A stretch of 64,000 bases of DNA from Moritella viscosa. Its GTDB lineage: Bacteria; Pseudomonadota; Gammaproteobacteria; Enterobacterales; Moritellaceae. Position 1 is the stretch's first letter; each line of letters opens with the position of its first letter. The DNA is taken from assembly GCA_000953735.1 (NCBI GenBank), contig LN554852.1:1251846-1315845 (forward strand), written 5' to 3'. The notes under the pieces are model-generated. The model ran no database searches, had not been told where the DNA came from, and saw only the letters and a list, made by a program, of their open reading frames with translations. The position numbers and the translations under genes are program-made. Shown here one piece after another: positions 1-9,440 of the stretch.

Positions 1-737
1 TTGCAAAATTCGAATTTGAATTAACACAAGAAGACAATAGCGCAGATACCGAAGTTAAAAATAATACTCGTTATTTATATGTTGGTGTTGAAACTGCTTA
101 CGGTACAGTGACATACGGTACACAAGATAATGCTGTTACATACCTTACTGATTTTACCGATATGGCAGAAGTATTTAGTGGCTCTACAAACGAATACATC
201 ACAGCCAGTGGTGACAGAGCAGAAGATACTATTCTTTATAGTGTGACCAAAGGTGACTTTAAATTCAATGCATCGGCTAACCTTAAAGCTACGGAAAATG
301 GCGGCGGTGTGATGGTTGCTTATCAACTACTTGACAATGTTGAAGTAAGTACTGGTTATGCGGCTACAGAAGCACTTGAGACAGAAACTGACTCATCAGA
401 TGTTTACATGATTGGTGCTCGTTATACTCAAGGTGATTTTTTACTGTCTGGGCTAGTACAAACAGGTAACTTGGCTGATGCTGATTTCAATGCTTTTGAT
501 GCATATGCAGCTTATGCATTTGGTCAAAACAATGTAAATATTTCATATAACTACTACAGTGCTGATGAGACAAAGAGTAAAGATATTAACTATGTTGCTT
601 TTGAATATGCTCATTATGTTGACAACATGGCAGTATACGCGAGCTATAAAGTTGCACTAAGCACGGATACTTCAGCTGGACATGGTAATAATGATAATGC
701 TGATGAATTTCAAGTCGGCGCTCGTTATTCTTTCTAA
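1..737 (+). CDS. Outer-membrane porin, 3' part
   Basis: This is the C-terminal part of a general diffusion porin of the outer membrane. The frame is open from the window edge, so the start lies outside, and a GTG at 108 is internal. About 244 residues are visible. They alternate hydrophobic and polar residues in amphipathic beta strands, are rich in Tyr, Ala, Asp and Asn, and end in RYSF. A terminal Phe is the usual Bam-complex recognition signal of trimeric porins. Strands such as YLYVGVETAYGTVTYGTQD match the classic porin fold. A strong terminator follows 70 bases downstream, so the gene is probably monocistronic at this end. The solute specificity cannot be judged from this fragment. Confidence 0.85.
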   Translation, partial: AKFEFELTQEDNSADTEVKNNTRYLYVGVETAYGTVTYGTQDNAVTYLTDFTDMAEVFSGSTNEYITASGDRAEDTILYSVTKGDFKFNASANLKATENGGGVMVAYQLLDNVEVSTGYAATEALETETDSSDVYMIGARYTQGDFLLSGLVQTGNLADADFNAFDAYAAYAFGQNNVNISYNYYSADETKSKDINYVAFEYAHYVDNMAVYASYKVALSTDTSAGHGNNDNADEFQVGARYSF

Positions 738-804
738 GACTTAGATAACGAGTGAGCACTGTGTTTAGTCTTGATCGTAGTGCAAAATAATAAATCCTTT
801 ATGT

Positions 805-841
805 AAAATCCCGCTTATTTGCAGTAAGTGGGATTTTTTTT
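805..841 (+). terminator. Rho-independent terminator of the porin gene
   Basis: A stem of about 12 bp (aaatcccgctta with taagtgggattt, one G-U pair) closes a short loop and is followed by a run of eight T. Confidence 0.85.
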
Positions 842-922
842 GATCGTTTAATATTGGTATTACTGTAACATCCCCCCACAACCGGACCTATAAAACTAAT
901 ATTTGGAAGTATTGCTCAAGAT

Positions 923-1615
923 ATGATCGAGATTGAATATGCTATTGGTGAAATTAAAACGTCGATGTTTGTCGTAGAAAGTCACTCTTTTTACCTTGTT
1001 GCTAAAGAGTGGATAAAGGCCGAAGGTCTTAATGTGGGAGATAGAATATCCAGTTGCAGTGGAACTGTAGCAGAGATTTTATCCATCAATAAAATAGACG
1101 ATCCACAATATCGTCCAGATTTAAAACTGAGTCACAATCATCACTATTTTGTCACTACAGGTAGTGTGTCAGCTCATGATAAAATCAGTGCCGACGCCCC
1201 TACTGATCCGCTTGAATCAATCGCATATCTGTTAGCAAACAAACCCTCTAATTTCCCTGATGGAACACCAACTGGTGATCATGCTGGTCCTTGGGCTGCA
1301 GCGAAATATGTAAACAGTGATACCAGTGAAGACGTTATCGGCTGGGGTCGTGCAAGTGATCATATGTGTGCAGAAGATGCCGCGATAAGTGATTTGAGGC
1401 ATAAACTGGATGATGCTATCGGATTACATCGAGGTAATGTTAAAATCTCACATGCCTATGTGAGAAAGTATACTCGCAAAGGTCGCTTCGTGAATAAAAT
1501 GAGCCCTTGTACTCACTGTCGCGACAATTATGGCAGTGCACTCAATGACGTAACGATGGGAACGAGTAATGTAGTTAAAGAGGGCCGAGGGTATTTGGCT
1601 CTTGTAGGTAACTAA
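923..1615 (+). CDS. Orphan polymorphic-toxin tip: HINT remnant plus deaminase-like domain
   Basis: This 230-residue protein looks like the C-terminal tip of a polymorphic toxin without its delivery part. Residues 1-85 resemble the second half of a HINT (self-splicing/autoprotease) domain: HSFYLVAKEWIKAEGL-NVGDRI, then HNHHYFV near residues 71-77. Residues 95-230 carry the zinc-binding signature of the cytidine-deaminase fold, CAE at 149-151 and PCTHC at 195-199. The frame stays open upstream to a stop at 866-868 without another ATG, and a porin terminator lies just before it, so the missing toxin N-terminus is not adjacent. Toxins of this fold deaminate bases in DNA or RNA of competitor cells; the substrate here is unknown. 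The next gene on the same strand is a plausible immunity partner. Whether this displaced tip is expressed alone, or is only a reservoir for recombination with a full-length toxin, cannot be told. Confidence 0.65.
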   Translation: MIEIEYAIGEIKTSMFVVESHSFYLVAKEWIKAEGLNVGDRISSCSGTVAEILSINKIDDPQYRPDLKLSHNHHYFVTTGSVSAHDKISADAPTDPLESIAYLLANKPSNFPDGTPTGDHAGPWAAAKYVNSDTSEDVIGWGRASDHMCAEDAAISDLRHKLDDAIGLHRGNVKISHAYVRKYTRKGRFVNKMSPCTHCRDNYGSALNDVTMGTSNVVKEGRGYLALVGN

Positions 1616-1878
1616 GGTTAATTTAAGCTATCCACAGATTAAGAGGTGGTCGAAATCGCTCGGCTACTTATCCTGCCACTCTGTCGCAGTTTTTAATCAG
1701 ATACTATGATTTCATACAGTGTTATTTGTTTATTTCTCAATTTTGTCACACTTTGTCAGAATCTGATTTCATTTCAGATTGATATTTTACCTTATATTTC
1801 ATTTTATTAGTTGCTATTAACTAGGGGGGCAGGTTAGGGTCATCGAGACGTCCTGTTATACAGACTTTAGGTGACTAT

Positions 1879-2247
1879 TTGAGAATGAAGTATAAAAACG
1901 TAAGATCTGCAATACACAATTTCGGGCATAGTTTTGTAAGTTATGAAAATTATGTCGATGGTGATTTTGTTTTGTATGAATTGAGAAATATTCACAATAA
2001 AGGTTATGATATTTCAATTAACTGGCTAACTAAAGAGTTTGAGCCGAATCTGCTTCGTAGCGATCACATCTCTAAATCAATTGATTATTGGGCAAAGCCT
2101 TTAGAAGAACAATTGTATAAACAAGATGTTTTGTTGGCTTCATTATCAAGTTTCATTTTTGTATGGCCAGCTAATAAAGGGCACTATGTTGAAGCTATTG
2201 ACGATCGCGGTATTACTCATAAAAAAGAAATAATGTACGCGAGTTAA
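1879..2247 (+). CDS. Hypothetical protein, candidate immunity protein
   Basis: This 122-residue acidic soluble protein has no signal peptide or membrane segment, and I do not recognise its family. It has aromatic-rich stretches (SFVSYENYVDGDFVLYEL; IFVWPANKGHYVEA). A TTG at 1879 lies five bases after AGGTGA and is the better-placed start; an ATG at 1885 is the alternative. It is downstream of and co-oriented with the toxin tip, with a gap of 263 AT-rich bases. Cytoplasmic immunity proteins of polymorphic toxins usually sit directly after the toxin and have this size. The immunity role is inferred only from position and size. Confidence 0.5.
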   Translation: MRMKYKNVRSAIHNFGHSFVSYENYVDGDFVLYELRNIHNKGYDISINWLTKEFEPNLLRSDHISKSIDYWAKPLEEQLYKQDVLLASLSSFIFVWPANKGHYVEAIDDRGITHKKEIMYAS

Positions 2248-2917
2248 GTCACATAACAAAGTTGTAAACGCGGACAAAACAGTTGGCTTTGTTTGTGCAT
2301 CACTTATTTTAGCCAATCATTTACGCCGATTATGCTGGTGTTTCCACTTTTTAGCTGTAGATAGAAATTAAGGATAATAGAAGTACTATGTCGGAAATTA
2401 AGAACCTAAATAGCATTTCGTATGCCACGTTTTGGGGGCTGATTTTATCCATAGTCTGGTAGCTTTAGGGGTTAGTATCGCAATTCCACCAATGGAAGTA
2501 TTAATATTCATACCTATGTCAGGATAACCACTCTCGCTATTAACTGAAAAAGAAAGAGGATTAGCACTGAGCACGTCGTTAGCCTTAATGCTAAGTCTGA
2601 ATATTTGCCTATCGCTGTGTTATATTTCCATTCCTGAACTGCCACTACCGTGTAGAAATGATATGTAATAGATAAGAGGATAATAATTTGCGTCGCGATG
2701 TGGCTAATTTCTAATATTGTATCGGTATGCATGGTGTAGCCTCAATCATTTAGTTTTAACTAAACCTAGCTAATAATGTCGATTTTTAAGGAGCTACTGC
2801 GCTTCCTTTGATAGAAATGTGACAGGATAGGTATATGATTTTTTGAGATGTGAGCTTTGTGCTAGATACAATATCTCCTTAGGATGTTTGGCGGTAACTA
2901 CATGTCTTGAACAAACA
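2248..2917. other. 670 bases without a firm gene; possible decayed reading frame
   Basis: No intact gene is convincing here. On the + strand an ATG at 2388 opens a frame that stops after 24 codons, near 2461. The next frame continues with a plausible hydrophobic segment (SLVALGVSIAIPPMEVLIF) to about 2526. A third frame gives LLTEKERGLALSTSLALML up to about 2667. This pattern suggests a frameshifted relic of a small membrane protein, but it is weak evidence. A 72-codon frame on the opposite strand is listed separately. Confidence 0.3.
2514..2732 (-). CDS. Possible small membrane protein
   Basis: This is a 72-residue frame with two hydrophobic stretches (residues about 9-30 and 50-70) joined by a polar loop. 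GAGG lies seven bases before the ATG on the minus strand. I recognise no family, and the same DNA also reads as a possible frameshifted relic on the other strand. It may be spurious. Confidence 0.25.
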   Translation of the reverse strand: MHTDTILEISHIATQIIILLSITYHFYTVVAVQEWKYNTAIGKYSDLALRLTTCSVLILFLFQLIARVVILT

Positions 2918-2947
2918 AAAAACCAACAGTTCTCACTGTTGGTTTTT
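2918..2947 (-). terminator. Bidirectional terminator, downstream of lctP
   Basis: A perfect 13-bp stem (aaaaaccaacagt / actgttggttttt) with a tctc loop is flanked by A and T tracts, so it can work in both directions. It lies about 50 bases after the lactate permease stop. Confidence 0.85.
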
Positions 2948-2993
2948 TATTTAAACATTAATCAAACAGGGTTATTTCCCTTGCATGTAACAT

Positions 2994-4598
2994 TTATAAA
3001 AACGTGCTCATTACCGCTGCAATCAGTCCGTAGATAATCATCGGAATAACTGTACGTTTAATGATGTAACCTTCTTTGTTCGAAATACCTAAGATAGTTG
3101 ATACTGCAATGATGTTGTTAATGCATACCATGTTACCCATAGCACCACCAACAGATTGCAGTGCCAAGATAGTTGTTTCAGGTAAGCCAACCGTGGTTGC
3201 GATTGTTTGCTGAATACCACCAAATGTTAGGTTAGATACCGTTGCCGATCCCGAAAAGAATGCCCCTAGAGCGCCAAGGTAAGCTGAAGCAAACTGCCAG
3301 TTAGTACCCATGACATCAGAGAACGCCATGCCGATAATTAGGATAGGTGAGTTCTCACCGCCAGCCATCATCAGCTTAACCATGATCAATGCACCAATTA
3401 AGGTAATGAATGGCATTTTGATTCGGCTACCGGTTTCGCTAAACACTTGCTTAACCATGCTGCCTTTAAGCTTAAACAGTGGAATAGAAATCAATACCAC
3501 TAATAAGAAAGGAACAAGAGCTGGAACATAAAGTGCTTTGTATGCCCATGCTACGTTAGTCCCTAAGATATTACTTAGTTTGAAGATTAATGCTTGGCTA
3601 ATGCTAAAGTCACCTAGAATACCAAACGACGCTGACATTGCTTCAGTCGCATCCGTTAGCATTGACTTAATACCAAGCTGCTTGATACGTGTCACAATCA
3701 GAATCGCAATCAATAAGATCGTTGGTGTCATTGCCTTGAAAATTTCACCACGACTTACTGTCGACTTTGACGTGTTGTCGTCTGCACTTGCGGCTACTTT
3801 ACCCAAACCGACGTTTAACTTAGCTAGGCCAATCGAGATAGTCATACCAATCGCGCCACCTACTAATGCAGGGAATTCATAGTTCCATTGTGCGAACAAG
3901 AAATACGGGATAGTACATGACAGGGTACTGAGTAGAATGAATACGTAGTTACGACGGATCTCAGTCCATGACATGACAAAGCGTAATGCCAATACCGGAA
4001 TAACAAATGCCGCGAAGAAGTGGATCATTGCAGTTTGCTGACCGATCTCAAGTAATGCTGAATCACTTAAACCTAGATTTGAGAAGCCAAACCAGGTCGG
4101 TGTGCCAACCGCACCAAATGATACTGGTACCGAGTTCATTACTAGCGCTAGCATTGCTACTTGTAAGGGTGGGAACCCCAAACCAACTAAGATAGGCGCT
4201 GCAATGGCTGCGGGTGTGCCAAAGCCCGATGCACCCTCAATCATAAAGGCAAACGCCCAACCAATAATCATTAACTGAGCAATTTTATTACGGCTAATGC
4301 CTTCTAACCAGCGACTGATCGTATTCTCAGCCCCCGATAGACACATCATGCGGTTCATCAAAATTGCCCCGGCAATAATTGATATTGGGGTTATGGCTGA
4401 CAAGCTACCTGCGATTACATTTGCCCAGATTAATGTCAGGTCTGTTTGGAAATAAAAGATTTGCAGTGCTGCCACAAACAACGCCGTTAACGGCAGTGCA
4501 ATGTACGAGGGTACACCATTCTTTTTGGTCATCATCCATATTAGGACTATAATTGGCATCATTGCCAAAATTAGGGATGTCATTGCTACCCACTCCAT
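2994..4598 (-). CDS. lctP: L-lactate permease
   Basis: This 534-residue integral inner-membrane protein has about 12-14 hydrophobic segments and belongs to the LctP/LldP family of lactate:proton symporters. Family hallmarks are visible: the N-terminal MTSLILAMMPIIVLIWMM region, the conserved EGASGFGTPAAIAAPILVGLG block (roughly residues 120-140) and the C-terminal QSVGGAMGNMVCINNIIA block (roughly 480-497). The length is slightly under that of E. coli LldP (551). It is transcribed divergently from lldEFG across about 790 bases, the usual arrangement when uptake and oxidation of lactate are co-regulated. Lactate versus glycolate preference cannot be seen from sequence. Confidence 0.95.
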   Translation of the reverse strand: MEWVAMTSLILAMMPIIVLIWMMTKKNGVPSYIALPLTALFVAALQIFYFQTDLTLIWANVIAGSLSAITPISIIAGAILMNRMMCLSGAENTISRWLEGISRNKIAQLMIIGWAFAFMIEGASGFGTPAAIAAPILVGLGFPPLQVAMLALVMNSVPVSFGAVGTPTWFGFSNLGLSDSALLEIGQQTAMIHFFAAFVIPVLALRFVMSWTEIRRNYVFILLSTLSCTIPYFLFAQWNYEFPALVGGAIGMTISIGLAKLNVGLGKVAASADDNTSKSTVSRGEIFKAMTPTILLIAILIVTRIKQLGIKSMLTDATEAMSASFGILGDFSISQALIFKLSNILGTNVAWAYKALYVPALVPFLLVVLISIPLFKLKGSMVKQVFSETGSRIKMPFITLIGALIMVKLMMAGGENSPILIIGMAFSDVMGTNWQFASAYLGALGAFFSGSATVSNLTFGGIQQTIATTVGLPETTILALQSVGGAMGNMVCINNIIAVSTILGISNKEGYIIKRTVIPMIIYGLIAAVMSTFL

Positions 4599-5391
4599 CT
4601 GTGCTCAGGCTATACGTCTATCTGGTTACTTATTATGATAGTTATGCATGAGTTTATTTATTATATTGTTTGAATGTATTGTTGATAAAGTACAAGTAAG
4701 TAAATTCCTGTGCTTTCCTAAATACCCGTATCGTGTGGGGAATGGATTGTAAGAGCTTAAGCCTCAAACTCCACCCCTCTTTTTGGGTATGTAGTTATGG
4801 CTATGAGTAACAAATGTGACATAAATAACAATGTGTAAAATAATGTAAATTATCAAATCAATAAAAATCAATAACTTACATTTTTGTTGGTGAATCACTA
4901 CAAATGATTGTAGTTGTATTGGAAACAGTGATTGTCATAATTCACGGTAATAAAAAGGCGTATCACTATCGATAAAGTAACCTATTGACGAAATTTTTGT
5001 GATACGGTAATTTATTATGATGAAATTTAACCACAAAAAGTAGGGGATATAGATTTAAAACCATATTTTCGTTATTTAATTACACGTAAGGATCCTTATT
5101 AACTCTGGTGTGGTAGCCAGTTGCTGTTGACTAATCACACTAAATTGAAAAATGGCTTATTACCGTTAATATCGAACTTCATTGTTTCCATATCTGCCCC
5201 AATAATCCCAATCCCAATTCTGCACTTTAAGTATAACAATTTGATTTGTCTGTATTTATTTGTTTTTGCTAAAAGTTAAGATCACACAAACTCTGATATT
5301 AAGATATTTGCTGGCATTAATCACGTTCGTTTTTTGTAGTGCTTGCTTATATCATGCCCCAAAAAATAAGCTCGGTGAGCAAGGTGAGATG
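4599..5391. promoter_or_regulatory. Divergent promoter region between lctP and lldE
   Basis: About 790 AT-rich bases separate the two lactate units. A palindrome ACTACAA-atga-TTGTAGT lies at 4897-4914 and is a candidate operator. I did not find the AATTGGT-type inverted repeat known for LldR-type regulators. A frame in phase with lldE opens at 5260 and would add a hydrophobic 44-residue extension. It has no clear ribosome site and is absent from the family, so I treat it as untranslated leader. Confidence 0.45.
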
Positions 5392-6141
5392 ATGAAAGTT
5401 AATTTTTTTGTAACCTGTCTATGTGACGTAGTTAAGTCAAACGTAGCCAAAAAAACAGTGCTATTACTGGAACAGCTAGGCTGCGAAGTATTGTTTCCTA
5501 AAGATCAAGGCTGCTGCGGTCAACCGTCATTAAATAGCGGGTATATCGAATCAAGCAAGCCAGCGATGAAATCATTAATTCGTGCCTTTGAAGGTAACGA
5601 GTATCCAATCGTAACGCCTGCGGGTTCATGTGCGGCAGCGGTAAAGAAATACCCTGAGTATTTAGCGAGTGAACCTGAATGGGCAGCGCGTGCACAAGCC
5701 GTATCCGATCGTTTGTTCGAATTGACGCAGTTCCTTGTTAATGAGCTTAAAGTCGAAAATGTTGGCGCGAAACTACCTGGTCGTGGTGTTTATCATCCGT
5801 CTTGCAGTCTTATCCGTAAATTAGGTGTGCGTGAGGAACCGCTTAAATTATTGGGTAATGTCGAAGGGTTAGAGCTTGTGCCGATTAAAAACCAAGAAAC
5901 CTGTTGTGGTTTTGGCGGTACTTTCTCAATCAAAATGTCAGAGATTTCTGGCGAAATGGTGAAAGAGAAAGCGACAAACATAACTGCTGTAACACCTGAT
6001 TATTTAATTGGTGCTGACGTCAGTTGCTTAATGAACATAGCCGGACGTTTATCGCGTGAAGGTAAAACAGTCAAAGTGCTACATATTGTTGATGTGCTAA
6101 TGAGCAACATTGTTGATAGCCTTACCGTGGAGGTTAACTAA
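5392..6141 (+). CDS. lldE: L-lactate utilisation protein LldE (LutA), Fe-S subunit
   Basis: This 249-residue cytoplasmic protein belongs to the LutA/YkgE family. With LldF and LldG it oxidises L-lactate to pyruvate as a membrane-associated iron-sulfur complex. It has the two cysteine-rich CCG domains of this family: [14 protein letters not shown] near residue 38 with PAGSC near 73, and a second [12 protein letters not shown] near 175 with GADVSC near 208. The start is chosen at 5392 because AGGTGA ends four bases before it and family members begin with M-x-VNFFVTC. An ATG at 5389 and an in-frame upstream extension from 5260 are less likely. The TAA is one base before the lldF ATG, so the genes are translationally coupled. 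Confidence 0.93.
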   Translation: MKVNFFVTCLCDVVKSNVAKKTVLLLEQLGCEVLFPKDQGCCGQPSLNSGYIESSKPAMKSLIRAFEGNEYPIVTPAGSCAAAVKKYPEYLASEPEWAARAQAVSDRLFELTQFLVNELKVENVGAKLPGRGVYHPSCSLIRKLGVREEPLKLLGNVEGLELVPIKNQETCCGFGGTFSIKMSEISGEMVKEKATNITAVTPDYLIGADVSCLMNIAGRLSREGKTVKVLHIVDVLMSNIVDSLTVEVN

Positions 6142-6142
6142 C

Positions 6143-7609
6143 ATGTCGATGAAAACCAGTGATGTGATCTTTAAACAGCGTATTAAAGAACAAATGCAAG
6201 ATGGCTTCATGCGTAAATCGGTGGCTAATGCCCAAGAACGTATGTTTACCAATCGTCAATTAGCGGCAGACAAACTCGGTAACTGGGATGAGTGGCGTGA
6301 AAACGGCATGGAGATCCGTAATCATGTGTTAGACAACCTTGATTATTACTTACATCAGTTAAGTGAAAACGTACAGAAGATCGGTGGACACGTATTTTTT
6401 GCTGAAACAGCGCAAGACGCTACTGATTACATTGAAAACATCATCAAAGAAAAAGACGCGAAGAAAGTCGTTAAATCTAAATCGATGGTGACAGAAGAGA
6501 TTGGCTTGAACGAAGTCATTCAACGTAATAATTGTGAAGTGATTGAAACCGATTTAGGTGAATACATTTTACAAGTGGATGATTGCGATCCTCCGTCACA
6601 TATTGTTGTGCCAGCGTTACATAAAAATCGCGAACAGATCCGTGATGTATTCGAAGACAAAATTGGCTATAAAGGTAGTTCTGATCCTGAAGAGATGACG
6701 CGTTTTGTGCGTGAGCATATTCGTCATGATTTCCTTGAAGCCGATATCGGTATTACTGGTTGTAACTTTGCGGTTGCAGAATCGGGCTCAATCAGTTTAG
6801 TGACCAATGAAGGTAACGCACGATTAGCGACATCATTGCCAAAAACGCACATTGCGGTAATGGGCATGGAGCGTATTGTCCCTACATTTGAAGAACTCGA
6901 TATCATGGTGAGCTTGTTATGTCGCAGTGCGGTTGGTCTGCCATTAACCGGTTATGTTACCGCCATTACTGGACCTAGAGAGTCGGATGATATGGATGGT
7001 GCGGAAGAGTTCCATTTAGTTATCTTAGATAATGGGCGTTCAGACATTTTAGCCTCAGAGTTTAAAGACATCTTACGTTGTATCCGCTGCGCTGCGTGTG
7101 TGAATACGTGCCCAGCTTATCGTCATATTGGTGGCCAGTCTTACGGTTCTATCTACTCAGGTCCTATCGGTGCAGTATTGTCACCATTGTTGGGTGGTTA
7201 TGATGACTTCCAAGACTTGCCGTATGCTTGCTCGTTATGTCAAGGTTGTAATGATGTGTGTCCGGTTAAGATCCCGTTGTCTGATTTAATCTTAAAACAT
7301 CGTGAAAAAATGGTGATTAAGAAAATTACACCATTGGCAGAACGATTAACAGTATCTGCATTTAACTACCTGAACTCAAGTCCAAAGTTGTGGAACATGA
7401 GCATGAAGGTTGGTGGTAAAGTTGCCCCTAAAGTGATCAAGGACGGCAAGTTACCGATTAATGTTGGCGCGATAGCTGACTGGACAGAAGCTCGTGATTT
7501 ACCACAACCCGATGGTGAATCATTCCGCAGTTGGTTTGCTAACCGTGATACCGATACAGCAGCTGTTACAGGTATCGTTGAAGCTAAAGCTAATAAGAGT
7601 GAGAAATAA
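6143..7609 (+). CDS. lldF: L-lactate utilisation protein LldF (LutB), 2x[4Fe-4S] subunit
   Basis: This 488-residue protein is the ferredoxin-like subunit of the LutABC lactate-oxidising complex. The N-terminal two thirds form the LUD domain ([13 protein letters not shown] near residue 111; [20 protein letters not shown] near 205). The C-terminal third holds two 4Fe-4S motifs, [12 protein letters not shown] (about residues 314-325) and [12 protein letters not shown] (about 364-375). The start at 6143 follows GGAGG with a nine-base spacer; an earlier in-frame start overlaps lldE and lacks a ribosome site. The protein is near-colinear with E. coli YkgF. It is the middle gene of a tight three-gene operon, two bases from lldG. 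Confidence 0.95.
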   Translation: MSMKTSDVIFKQRIKEQMQDGFMRKSVANAQERMFTNRQLAADKLGNWDEWRENGMEIRNHVLDNLDYYLHQLSENVQKIGGHVFFAETAQDATDYIENIIKEKDAKKVVKSKSMVTEEIGLNEVIQRNNCEVIETDLGEYILQVDDCDPPSHIVVPALHKNREQIRDVFEDKIGYKGSSDPEEMTRFVREHIRHDFLEADIGITGCNFAVAESGSISLVTNEGNARLATSLPKTHIAVMGMERIVPTFEELDIMVSLLCRSAVGLPLTGYVTAITGPRESDDMDGAEEFHLVILDNGRSDILASEFKDILRCIRCAACVNTCPAYRHIGGQSYGSIYSGPIGAVLSPLLGGYDDFQDLPYACSLCQGCNDVCPVKIPLSDLILKHREKMVIKKITPLAERLTVSAFNYLNSSPKLWNMSMKVGGKVAPKVIKDGKLPINVGAIADWTEARDLPQPDGESFRSWFANRDTDTAAVTGIVEAKANKSEK

Positions 7610-7611
7610 TC

Positions 7612-8325
7612 ATGCAAGGTAAAATACATAACCGCGATACTTTTCTAGGTTCACTGGCTAAAAAACTGGGTCGTGAACTGAATACTCAAGGTGTAGAACG
7701 CCCACCATTACCACATCGCCCTCATCATGATGTGATGGCGGATTTTAGCCAGCAACAACTTGCAGATGTGTTTTTAGAATATACCAAGACTAATTTAAAT
7801 TCTTTGGGTGTTAGCTGTACTAAAGATGAGTTAAATGAAACATTAACCAGTATTTGTAATGGTTTTGGCGCAGGTAAAGTCGTTGTTTCTGGCGATCGCC
7901 GATTAGCAGAATTGCAAGTAACCAATAATTTAAAGTTACAATTTGATGATGTTTATACTTGGGATATTGACCAAGCGAATGACATCAATATCAAACAAGC
8001 AGAGCAAGCGAAAGTAGGCATTGTATTTGCAGAACAAGCTTTAGCAGAGTCGGGTACAATGGTATTACACAGTGCTGCGTCCCATGGTCGTTCGGTTAGT
8101 TTGTTACCAGAAACATCGGTGTTTTTGATACCACAAAGCCAAATTTTTCCGCGTATGACGCAAGCAGCAAAACAGTTGCATGATAAAGCCCAAGCGGGTG
8201 AACGTTTACCATCTTGTGTTAACTTTATCTCGGGCCCAAGTTCGACAGCCGATATTGAGTTGATTAAAGTTATTGGTGTGCATGGCCCTATTCATGCGGC
8301 TTATGTCGTGATTGCAGATATGTAG
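7612..8325 (+). CDS. lldG: L-lactate utilisation protein LldG (LutC)
   Basis: This 237-residue LUD-domain protein is the third subunit of the lactate-oxidising complex. Visible family features are VVVSGDRRLAEL, QAEQAKVGIVFAEQALAESGTMVL in the centre, and the C-terminal CVNFISGPSSTADIELI block. It is the last gene of lldEFG and is followed by a hairpin. Electrons are expected to pass to the quinone pool; no separate lactate dehydrogenase gene is in the window. Confidence 0.93.
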   Translation: MQGKIHNRDTFLGSLAKKLGRELNTQGVERPPLPHRPHHDVMADFSQQQLADVFLEYTKTNLNSLGVSCTKDELNETLTSICNGFGAGKVVVSGDRRLAELQVTNNLKLQFDDVYTWDIDQANDINIKQAEQAKVGIVFAEQALAESGTMVLHSAASHGRSVSLLPETSVFLIPQSQIFPRMTQAAKQLHDKAQAGERLPSCVNFISGPSSTADIELIKVIGVHGPIHAAYVVIADM

Positions 8326-8339
8326 TCTAAGTGAAGTTT

Positions 8340-8365
8340 ACGAGGTTGGGTCTATTCAACCTCGT
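8340..8365 (+). terminator. Hairpin after lldG
   Basis: ACGAGGTT and AACCTCGT form a perfect 8-bp stem 15 bases after the lldG stop. The following T content is modest, so it is a weak or Rho-assisted terminator. Confidence 0.5.
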
Positions 8366-8449
8366 TACATTTATTGACTATCGTCTAATGTTACGATTTC
8401 AGTGTATAATTACAGATTATTCCTCCCAAAAATATTAGCTGAGAATGGC

Positions 8450-9352
8450 ATGCCGCAAATTGATGATTTAGTATTATTTACCCAAGTAATAGAACAAGGT
8501 TCGTTTAGCAAAGTTGCCGAAGCGAATAAGGTCACTAAGTCTGTGGTGAGCAAACGTATCAGTCGATTAGAAGAAGACCTTGGCGTACAGCTAATCTTCC
8601 GTACCACGCGTAAACTGACATTAACCGAAGCGGGGGAGATGTTGTTTTACCGCGCAAAAGGCATTGCCCAAACTGCGAAGAATGCCTTTGATACCGTGAC
8701 TAGTTATAGCGAAACTCTAGCGGGCCATATAAAAATGTCAGTACCCACTATCTCTGGTGAGTTATTATTAGCGAGAGCCGTAGCTGAATTTTGTGAAAAA
8801 CATCCGGGACTCACGGTAGATATGTCGATGAATAATGATTTTGTCGACCTGGTCGCAGATGGCTATGATTTAGTTATCCGTACCGGGCATTTAGAAGACT
8901 CAAGTCTGATCGCGCGTCATATCTTTAATTCACGTTGGATGATCTGTGCTAGCCCTGAATATTTAGCGCTACAAGGTGAACCACTATTTCCCGAGCAGTT
9001 GGCCCCACACAATTGCTTAGGGTATACTTGCCAAACTAGTGGTGCATTTAATTGGTTATTTACCCGTGATGACGCCACATATAAAGTTAAAGTATCGGGT
9101 AATTTTAGTTCTAACAATGCAGTCGCGCTTAAACAAGCAGCACTGGCAGGGAAAGGCTTGGCTTATCTACCGAAATGTTTGGTCTATAACGAACTTGATA
9201 GTGGCAAGCTGGTGGAAATTTTGTCACAGCAAACAGCGAAGGTAATTGGTATTTATGCGGTGTATCCTTATACTCGTAAACCAGCGAAAAAAGTGCAATT
9301 GCTCATTGAGCATATTCGTACTTGTTATCTGGAAATGAAAGAAAACTTTTAA
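8450..9352 (+). CDS. LysR-family transcriptional regulator (CrgA/DmlR-like)
   Basis: This 300-residue DNA-binding regulator has an N-terminal winged helix-turn-helix (about residues 5-64; GSFSKVAEANKVTKSVVSKRISRLEEDLG) and a periplasmic-binding-like effector domain (about 90-295). The ATG at 8450 gives the standard LysR N-terminus MPQIDDLVLF; an upstream GTG at 8402 would add residues not typical of the family. It follows lldEFG on the same strand after a hairpin and 124 bases. Control of lactate genes is possible, but E. coli uses a GntR regulator for this, so the target is unproven. Confidence 0.88.
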   Translation: MPQIDDLVLFTQVIEQGSFSKVAEANKVTKSVVSKRISRLEEDLGVQLIFRTTRKLTLTEAGEMLFYRAKGIAQTAKNAFDTVTSYSETLAGHIKMSVPTISGELLLARAVAEFCEKHPGLTVDMSMNNDFVDLVADGYDLVIRTGHLEDSSLIARHIFNSRWMICASPEYLALQGEPLFPEQLAPHNCLGYTCQTSGAFNWLFTRDDATYKVKVSGNFSSNNAVALKQAALAGKGLAYLPKCLVYNELDSGKLVEILSQQTAKVIGIYAVYPYTRKPAKKVQLLIEHIRTCYLEMKENF

Positions 9353-9440
9353 AGTGTTGGTATCGGTCCATAATTCATCACGGTGCTCTACATTATAGAT
9401 CGATGACCTAATCAAAATGGAATAATAGCGTGTGTAATCG

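Noticed and set aside
2843-3037. 64-codon + strand frame across the lctP terminator
   Set aside because: It runs through a strong terminator hairpin into the antisense of lctP and has no family resemblance.
5260-5391. Upstream in-frame extension of lldE beginning at 5260
   Set aside because: There is no ribosome site, the extension is absent from the family, and a good ribosome site lies just before 5392.
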